NCBI GenBank assembly: GCA_003260025.2
Contig: QFZU02000004.1
Span: 1-64,000, forward strand
Direction: 5' to 3'
Length of the DNA: 64,000 nt
Source of the DNA: Microbispora triticiradicis
Lineage (GTDB): Bacteria; Actinomycetota; Actinomycetes; Streptosporangiales; Streptosporangiaceae
Below, piece after piece: positions 58,635 to 64,000 of the stretch. Position 1 is the stretch's first letter, and every line of letters begins with the position of its first letter. Position numbers and translations under genes: made by a program. The notes beneath the pieces are model-generated. The model was not told the origin of the DNA and did not search any database. It saw only the letters and a list, made by a program, of their open reading frames with translations.

Positions 58635-60051
58635 GGTAGGCCTCCAGACCGTGCCGCCCGCCCTCGCGGCCGTACCCCGACTCCTTGAAGCCGCCGAACG
58701 GCGAGGCGGGGTCGAACCGGTTGAACGTGTTGGACCAGACGACGCCCGCCCGCAGCCGGGACGCCATCCACAGCATGAGCGAGCCCTTCTCGGTCCACAC
58801 GCCCGCCGACAGCCCGTACGGCGTGTTGTTGGCCTTCTCCACCGCCTCGGCGGGCGTGCGGAACGTCAGCACCGACAGCACCGGCCCGAAGATCTCCTCG
58901 CGGGCGATCCGGTGCGACTGGGCGACGCCGGTGAACAGGGTGGGCGGGAACCAGTACCCGCGGTCGGGGATCGGGCAGGCGGGCGACCAGCGCTCGGCGC
59001 CCTCCGCCTCCCCGGCCTCCGACAGCTCGCGGATCTTCGCGAGCTGCTCGGCCGAGTTGATCGCGCCGATGTCGGTGTTCTTGTCCAGCGGGTCGCCGAG
59101 CCTGAGCGTGCCGAGACGCCGCTTGAGCGCCTCCAGCAGGTCGGCGGCGACCGACTCCTGCACCAGCAGCCGCGACCCGGCGCAGCACACGTGGCCCTGG
59201 TTGAAGAAGATGCCGTTGACGACGCCCTCGACCGCCTGGTCGATCGGGGCGTCCTCGAACACGATGTTGGCGGCCTTGCCGCCGAGTTCCAGCGTGAGCT
59301 TCTTGCGGGTGCCCGCGAGGCTCCTCGCGATGTGGCGGCCGACCTCGGTGGAGCCGGTGAAGGCGACCTTGTCCACGCCGGGGTGGGCGACGAGCGCGGC
59401 CCCCGTCTCGCCCGCGCCGGTGACGATGTTGACGACCCCCGGCGGCAGGTCGGCCTGCCGGCAGATCTCGGCGAAGGCGAGCGCGGTCAGCGGCGTGGTC
59501 TCGGCGGGCTTGAGCACGACCGTGTTGCCGCAGGCCAGCGCGGGCGCGATCTTCCAGGCCAGCATGAGCAGCGGGAAGTTCCACGGGATGACCTGCCCGG
59601 CCACTCCCAGCGGCCGCGGGTCGGGGCCGAACCCGGCATAGGAGAGCTTGTCGGCCCAGCCGGCGTAGTAGAAGAAGTGGGCGGCGACCAGCGGGAGGTC
59701 CACGTCGCGCGACTCGCGGATCGGCTTGCCGTTGTCGAGCGTCTCCAGCACGGCCAGCTCACGCGACCGCTCCTGGATGATGCGGGCGATCCGGAACAGG
59801 TACTTGGCCCGCTCGGCGCCCGGCATGCCCGACCAGAGGGGGAACGCCTTGGCAGCGGCCCCCACGGCGCGGTCGACGTCGGCCTCCCCCGCCCACGCGA
59901 CCTCCGCGAGCACCTCCTCGGTGGCCGGGTTGACGGTCTTGTGGCGCTCCTCGCCCTGCGGCTCGACCCACTCGCCGTTGATGAAAAGGCCGTACGACGG
60001 CCGGATGTCGACGATGTCCCGCGACTCGGGCGCGGGTGCGTATTCGAACAT
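58624..60051 (-). CDS. Full-length aldehyde dehydrogenase (first domain of a split ALDH16)
   Basis: The 475-residue NAD(P)-dependent ALDH has LFINGEWVEPQGEERHKTVNPATEE, GQVIPWNFPLLMLAWKIAPALACGNTVVLKPAE, LTLELGGKAANIVFEDAP (catalytic Glu), FFNQGHVCCAGSRLLVQE (catalytic Cys), EEIFGPVLSV and NTFNRFDPASPFGGFKESGYGREGG. It follows deoC by 10 bases, so acetaldehyde from deoxyribose-5-phosphate cleavage is a probable substrate. The downstream truncated ALDH presumably associates with it. Confidence 0.93.
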   Translation of the reverse strand: MFEYAPAPESRDIVDIRPSYGLFINGEWVEPQGEERHKTVNPATEEVLAEVAWAGEADVDRAVGAAAKAFPLWSGMPGAERAKYLFRIARIIQERSRELAVLETLDNGKPIRESRDVDLPLVAAHFFYYAGWADKLSYAGFGPDPRPLGVAGQVIPWNFPLLMLAWKIAPALACGNTVVLKPAETTPLTALAFAEICRQADLPPGVVNIVTGAGETGAALVAHPGVDKVAFTGSTEVGRHIARSLAGTRKKLTLELGGKAANIVFEDAPIDQAVEGVVNGIFFNQGHVCCAGSRLLVQESVAADLLEALKRRLGTLRLGDPLDKNTDIGAINSAEQLAKIRELSEAGEAEGAERWSPACPIPDRGYWFPPTLFTGVAQSHRIAREEIFGPVLSVLTFRTPAEAVEKANNTPYGLSAGVWTEKGSLMLWMASRLRAGVVWSNTFNRFDPASPFGGFKESGYGREGGRHGLEAYLAV

Positions 60052-60061
60052 GACTCAGCCC

Positions 60062-61000
60062 TCAGTCGAGCGTGAAGTAGTCGGGACCCGCGTACCGGCC
60101 GGTGGCCATCTTCTGCCGCTGCATGAGCAGGTCGTTCAGCAGCGAGGAGGCGCCCAGGCGGAACCAGTCGGGGTGCAGCCAGTCGGGCCCCGCGGTCTCG
60201 TTCACGAGCACCAGATACTTGATCGCGTCCTTCGTGGTGCGGATGCCGCCCGCGGGCTTCACGCCCACCTGACGGCCGGTCGCGGCGTGGAAGTCGCGCA
60301 CGGCCTCCAGCATCACGAGCGTCACCGGGAGGGTCGCGGCCGGCGACACCTTGCCGGTCGAGGTCTTGACGAAGTCCGCTCCGGCGATCATCGCCAGCCA
60401 GGAGGCCCGCCGCACGTTGTCGTACGTCGCGAGCTCCCCGGTCTCCAGGATCACCTTCAGATGCCTGCCGGCACATGCCTCCTTCGTCGCGACGATCTCC
60501 TCGTACACCTTGAGGTAGTCGCCGGCGAGGAACGCGCCGCGGTCGATGACCATGTCGATCTCGGACGCGCCCGCGGCCACCGCGAGGGAGGTCTCGGTGA
60601 CCTTGACCTCCAGGGAGGACCGTCCGCTGGGGAACGACGTGGCGACCGACGCCACCTTCACCCCCGAACCCGCGAGGGCGGTCACGGCGGTCGCGACCAG
60701 GTCGGGATAGACGCAGACCGCGGCGACCGGCGGCACGGAGGCGTCGGCGGGGTCGGGCCGGACGGCCTTGGCGCACATCGCCCTGACCTTGCCGGGGGTG
60801 TCGGCGCCCTCCAGGGTCGTGAGGTCGACCATGCCGATGGCCATGTCGACGGCCTGTTTCTTGGCGGTCGTCTTGATGGATCGCGTGCCCAGCATCGCGG
60901 CGCGGGCGTCCGCGCCGACCCGGTCGACCCCGGGAAGGCCGTGCAGGAACGCCCGCAGCGTCGAATTTGAGGAGGCGACCTCCGCGAGCGGAGTAGTCAT
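60062..61000 (-). CDS. deoC: Deoxyribose-phosphate aldolase
   Basis: The start chosen is the ATG at 61000 (312 residues); a frame reaching 61045 is open. The protein is a class I aldolase of the DeoC family: VAAVCVYPDLVATAV, VATSFPSG, VTETSLAVAAGASEIDMVIDRGAFLAGDY, VILETGEL, then the Schiff-base Lys in FVKTSTGKVSPAAT and VGVKPAGGIRTTKDAI. It splits 2-deoxyribose-5-phosphate into glyceraldehyde-3-phosphate and acetaldehyde. It is first in an operon whose ALDH genes would oxidise the acetaldehyde. Confidence 0.95.
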   Translation of the reverse strand: MTTPLAEVASSNSTLRAFLHGLPGVDRVGADARAAMLGTRSIKTTAKKQAVDMAIGMVDLTTLEGADTPGKVRAMCAKAVRPDPADASVPPVAAVCVYPDLVATAVTALAGSGVKVASVATSFPSGRSSLEVKVTETSLAVAAGASEIDMVIDRGAFLAGDYLKVYEEIVATKEACAGRHLKVILETGELATYDNVRRASWLAMIAGADFVKTSTGKVSPAATLPVTLVMLEAVRDFHAATGRQVGVKPAGGIRTTKDAIKYLVLVNETAGPDWLHPDWFRLGASSLLNDLLMQRQKMATGRYAGPDYFTLD

Positions 61001-61217
61001 AGTTGGCACGGAACCAGCATCGCCGACCACGGCGAATGATTCCAAACCCGGGGACCCGGGTGTTCCTAAGGCATCGCCTTACCCGCCTTAGACGGCGTAG
61101 GCCGGCGGTCGCACACAGGGCGGCCAAGAGATAGGGCATCCGCCCGATGTGGCGGGGGGCGTCTTAGAACGAACCTTGATGTGTAAGGGAAAGAAGCCTC
61201 GAACAAGGAGAACCGCG

Positions 61218-61379
61218 ATGGGGCCGGAACTGCACTACCAGATCATGATCAACCGGGCCGCCGAGCTCCAGGAGGAGGCCGCGTCGCACCGGCGCGCCCG
61301 CCAGGCGCTGGCCAGCCTCAAGGCGCAGCAGCGCTCCCGCCGGCTGCGCGGGACGTTCGGCAAGCTCCGCAGCTCGTGA
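61218..61379 (+). CDS. Small basic helical protein (53 residues)
   Basis: The start is the ATG at 61218 with AAGGAG upstream. The product begins MGPELHYQIMINRAAELQEE, then AASHRRARQALASL, and ends in a very basic tail (QRSRRLRG…KLRSS). Amphipathic helix plus Arg-rich tail suggests a nucleic-acid- or membrane-associated small protein. It resembles in layout the protein at 35874. The 217-base region upstream contains its promoter and that of deoC, divergently. Confidence 0.7.
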   Translation: MGPELHYQIMINRAAELQEEAASHRRARQALASLKAQQRSRRLRGTFGKLRSS

Positions 61380-61390
61380 CCCGCGTACGA

Positions 61391-61424
61391 AGGCCCGGCC
61401 GGACCCTCCCTCCCGGCCGGGCTT
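61391..61424 (+). terminator. Hairpin terminator after the small basic protein
   Basis: The stem 61391-61402 with 61413-61424 (AGGCCCGGCCGG pairing with CCGGCCGGGCTT, one G-U) has a ten-base pyrimidine-rich loop and ends in TT. It lies 12 bases after the stop codon. Confidence 0.65.
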
Positions 61425-61476
61425 GCCAGCCCCCGTAGGGCAAAAAAGCAGGCGAAGCCAGACAAAGGGTCATGAC

Positions 61477-64000
61477 ATGCTTTACGACATGACACGCCGG
61501 GCGGTAAGCCCCGTCTTCGTCGGGCGGGACGCGGAGCTGGAGACCCTCGCCGAGGCCTACGACCAGGCCCGCAAGCAGGCCACCGCGGCGGTGCTGATCG
61601 GCGGCGAGGCAGGGGTGGGGAAGACCCGCCTCGCCGGCCGGTTCGCGGAGGAGGCCGCACAGGACGGCGCCCACGTGCTCGTCGGGGGCTGCGTGGAGCT
61701 GTCCGCCGAGGGTCTCGCGTACGCCCCGTTCACCGCCGCGCTGCGCCAGCTGGTCAGGGAGGCCGGGGTCGCCGAGGTCACCGCACTGCTGCCGGACGGC
61801 GCCGGCCGGGACCTGGCCAGGCTGCTGCCCGAGTTCGGCGAGCCGACCGGCGACGGGGAGACGGAGTCGGCCCGCGCCCGGCTGTTCGAGCTGATCCTCA
61901 CGCTGCTGGAACGGCTCTCCGAGCGGCGGCCGGTCGTCCTCATCATCGAGGACGTGCACTGGGCCGACCGCTCCAGCCGCGACCTCATCGCCTTCCTCAG
62001 CCGCAATCTGAGGACGGCCCCCGTCCTGATGGTCATGACGTACCGGTCGGACGAGCTGCACCGCACCCATCCCCTGCGGCCCGTGCTGGCCGAGCTGGGC
62101 CGGGTCGACGGGGTGGTGCGGCTGGACCTGCCGCGCTTCACCCAGGACGAGGTCGCCGCGCAGATGGCCGGGATCCTCGGCGTCACCCCCGAGTTCGCCA
62201 GGGTCGACCGGGTCTTCGAGCGCAGCGGCGGCATCCCGCTGTTCGTGGAGGCGCTGCTCGACTGCGGCGAGGAGTGCTCGTTCCCCGACTCGCTGCACGA
62301 CCTCATCATCGGATCGGTGGAACGCCTGCCCGAGGAGACCCAGCGGGTGCTCCGCGTCGCCGCGGCCGGGGGCGTACGGGTGGGGCACGCCCTGCTCGCG
62401 GCGGTGAGCGAGCTGTCGGACGTGGACCTGGAGGACGCGCTGCGCCCGGCCATCGCCGCGAACGTGCTGCAGGTCGCCGACGGCGGGGCGTACGCCTTCC
62501 GGCACGCCCTGATCCGCGAGGCGGTGCACGATGAGCTGCTGCCGGGCGAGCACGCCCGCATGCACGCGCGGTACGCCGAGGAGATCGACCGCGACCGCAC
62601 GCTGGTCCCTCCGGGCCGGGCGGCCATCGAGATCGCCCACCACTGGTACTCCGCCCGCGACGACGAGTGGGCGCTGGTCTCCGCCTGGGAGGCGGCGGAG
62701 AAGGCGGCCAAGTCGTTCGCCTACACCGAGCAGATCCAGCTGCTCGAACGCGTGCTGACGCTGTGGGACAAGGTGCCCGGCGCCGCCGGCCGCATCGGCC
62801 AGGACCACTGCACGGTGCTCGAACGGGCGTCCGAGGCGGCGTACGTCAGCGGTGACATGGAGCAGAGCCTCAAGTACGTACGCGGCGCGCTCGCCGAGCT
62901 GGACGAGCGGACCGCCCCGGAGCGGGTGGCCGAGCTGCTGGTCCGCATGGCGAACGTGAAGTCGCAGAAGGCCAAGCCCGGCAGCCTGGACGACCTGCGC
63001 CGCGCCGAGGGCCTGGTCCCGCTGCCCGGGGACACCCGCACGCTCGTGCTGACCCGGCTCGGCACGATGCTGATGTGCTCCGACCAGGTCGTCGAGGGCA
63101 CGGCGGTCACGCAGGAGGCGCTGCGCACGGCCCGCGAGAAGGGGCACGAGGTCCAGGAGGCCGACCTGCTGATCAACCTCGCGCTCGGCCACTCCATCAA
63201 CGGCGACCTGCAGACCACGTTCGCGCTCAACGAGCGGGCGCTGGCGATGGGCACCCGCCTGGACTCGCCCCGGATCATCCTGCGCGCCCTCGGCAACAAC
63301 GTCGACGCCCTGGACAACCTCGGCCGCTCGGAGGAGGCGGTGCTGCTCGCCCTGGAGGGCGAGAAGCTCGCCCGCCGGTACGGCAGGTTCCGCCACCAGG
63401 GGGTGTTCATCGCCAACAACCGGGCGGAGGCGCTGGAGTCTCTCGGCCGGTGGGACGAGGCCATCGAGGTCATCGACCGGGCCATGACCATGGGCCCCAC
63501 CATGCGCACCCGCTGGCACATGCTGCGCGTCCGGGCGGACATCGCGATCAGCCGGGGCGAGGAGGACCTGGCGCAGGACATCCTCTCCGAGGTCGGCGTC
63601 TTCTCCCCGCGCCGCGAGGAGCAGACGCAGGAGTGGACGAACAACACCCGCCTGGCGCTCGCCTTCCACCTGCTGCGCGGCGAGCCGCTCAAGGCGCTGG
63701 ACCTGCTGGAGGCCGCGCTCGACAACCCGCCGCTGTCACGCAAGGCGATGCTGGCCGGGCGGCTGCTGGCGTCGATCCGGTACGTCTGCGACGCCGCGGC
63801 GCCGGTCGCGCCCGAGCGGGTCGCGAAGGTGCGGGCGCACGGCGACCGCCTCGCGGAGAACCTGGGCGACGGACCGGTGAACGAGGCGTTCGGCCTGGTC
63901 TACCGGGGAGAGTTCGACGCGGCGGCCGAGGCGTGGCGGCGGCTGGGCCGCCCCTACGTCCAGGCCAAGGCGCTGCTGCTCGCGGCGGTGGACGCCGCCG
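61477..64000 (+). CDS. Large AAA/LuxR-type (MalT-like) ATPase regulator, 3' end outside window
   Basis: The open frame of 841 codons runs off the window; the ATG at 61477 has AGGG seven bases upstream, and ATG 61489 is the alternative. It begins VFVGRDAELETLAEAYDQA, then Walker A G43-EAGVGKT50, Walker B LIIED (155-159), HWADRSSRDLIAFLSRNL, and TYRSDELHRTHPLRPVL. Long TPR-like helical repeats follow (LERALTLW-type, ALGNNVDALDNLGRSEEAVLLALEGE, ALESLGRWDEAIEVID). This is the LAL/MalT regulator layout, which normally ends in a LuxR helix-turn-helix beyond base 64000. Upstream bases 61469-61493 hold GTCATG-N13-CATGAC. Confidence 0.85.
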   Translation, partial: MLYDMTRRAVSPVFVGRDAELETLAEAYDQARKQATAAVLIGGEAGVGKTRLAGRFAEEAAQDGAHVLVGGCVELSAEGLAYAPFTAALRQLVREAGVAEVTALLPDGAGRDLARLLPEFGEPTGDGETESARARLFELILTLLERLSERRPVVLIIEDVHWADRSSRDLIAFLSRNLRTAPVLMVMTYRSDELHRTHPLRPVLAELGRVDGVVRLDLPRFTQDEVAAQMAGILGVTPEFARVDRVFERSGGIPLFVEALLDCGEECSFPDSLHDLIIGSVERLPEETQRVLRVAAAGGVRVGHALLAAVSELSDVDLEDALRPAIAANVLQVADGGAYAFRHALIREAVHDELLPGEHARMHARYAEEIDRDRTLVPPGRAAIEIAHHWYSARDDEWALVSAWEAAEKAAKSFAYTEQIQLLERVLTLWDKVPGAAGRIGQDHCTVLERASEAAYVSGDMEQSLKYVRGALAELDERTAPERVAELLVRMANVKSQKAKPGSLDDLRRAEGLVPLPGDTRTLVLTRLGTMLMCSDQVVEGTAVTQEALRTAREKGHEVQEADLLINLALGHSINGDLQTTFALNERALAMGTRLDSPRIILRALGNNVDALDNLGRSEEAVLLALEGEKLARRYGRFRHQGVFIANNRAEALESLGRWDEAIEVIDRAMTMGPTMRTRWHMLRVRADIAISRGEEDLAQDILSEVGVFSPRREEQTQEWTNNTRLALAFHLLRGEPLKALDLLEAALDNPPLSRKAMLAGRLLASIRYVCDAAAPVAPERVAKVRAHGDRLAENLGDGPVNEAFGLVYRGEFDAAAEAWRRLGRPYVQAKALLLAAVDAA

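Noticed and set aside
61318-63669. A 783-codon open frame on the minus strand
   Set aside because: It lies opposite the MalT-like ATPase frame, which has Walker motifs and continuous homology; the antisense frame is a codon-bias shadow.

Overview
The window is high-GC DNA (roughly 70 % by eye) with strong G/C third-position bias, many GTG starts, short operons with ATGA/GTGA overlaps, two DUF574-type SAM-dependent methyltransferases, an F420-dependent LLM oxidoreductase and a DUF222/HNH (13E12-type) gene. This points to a filamentous actinobacterium of the Streptosporangiales (Streptosporangiaceae-like chromosome). No rRNA, tRNA, CRISPR array or prophage was found. About 70 protein genes or gene relics are listed.

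Layout. 1-7.7 kb: the end of a probable surface protein, a secreted GH16 glucanase with ricin-type lectin domain, an NmrA reductase, an aminoglycoside-phosphotransferase-like kinase, a His-rich Tat-exported PHP phosphoesterase with a coupled unknown gene, and two exported proteins. 7.8-12.6 kb: a scar in which an FtsX/MacB-type ABC permease has lost its N-terminus next to a frameshifted, repeat-rich HNH pseudogene. 12.9-23.4 kb: membrane proteins (AI-2E, BrkB), a CBS protein, an archaeal-type FBP aldolase/phosphatase, a phosphoribosyltransferase divergent from a LacI regulator, a DUF418 protein, a two-component system and a GlsB-like protein. 23.5-25.2 kb: the wreck of a [NiFe]-hydrogenase maturation locus: a HypC-like gene, a truncated unknown, intact hypA, hypC with UGA at the catalytic Cys2 codon, ten codons of hypD and an inverted hypF tail.

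25.2-29.4 kb holds the most unusual module: a four-gene operon for a PAS/GAF/PP2C phosphatase, two tandem cobalamin-binding proteins carrying the W-x9-EH signature of CarH B12 photoreceptors without a DNA-binding domain, and a STAS anti-sigma antagonist. It looks like B12- and possibly light-dependent input to sigma-factor partner switching. 29.5-41.1 kb: ROK kinase, TauE exporter, TetR/SDR pair with a clear operator, LLM oxidoreductase, an OYE/ArsR divergon with twin TACGA-N6-TCGTA operators, a 53-residue protein behind a strong promoter, sulfite oxidase, quinone reductase, methyltransferase, a glycogen-binding-domain protein and an alcohol dehydrogenase.

41.1-64 kb: a zinc ABC importer operon under a Zur box, GlpQ, GlnII, DUF72, PfpI, a PfkB homolog lacking its catalytic Asp, a second methyltransferase, a choline/ethanolamine-type kinase plus APC permease, LipB, PspC, a LURP-one protein, a short Rho paralog with a long leader, a deoC-ALDH-small Cys-rich protein-truncated ALDH operon (apparently a split ALDH16), and the start of a large MalT/LuxR-type ATPase that runs off the window. 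The metabolic genes suggest sugar scavenging, deoxyribonucleoside catabolism, gluconeogenesis, zinc homeostasis and stress signalling. Start codons and functions are inferred from sequence reading only.
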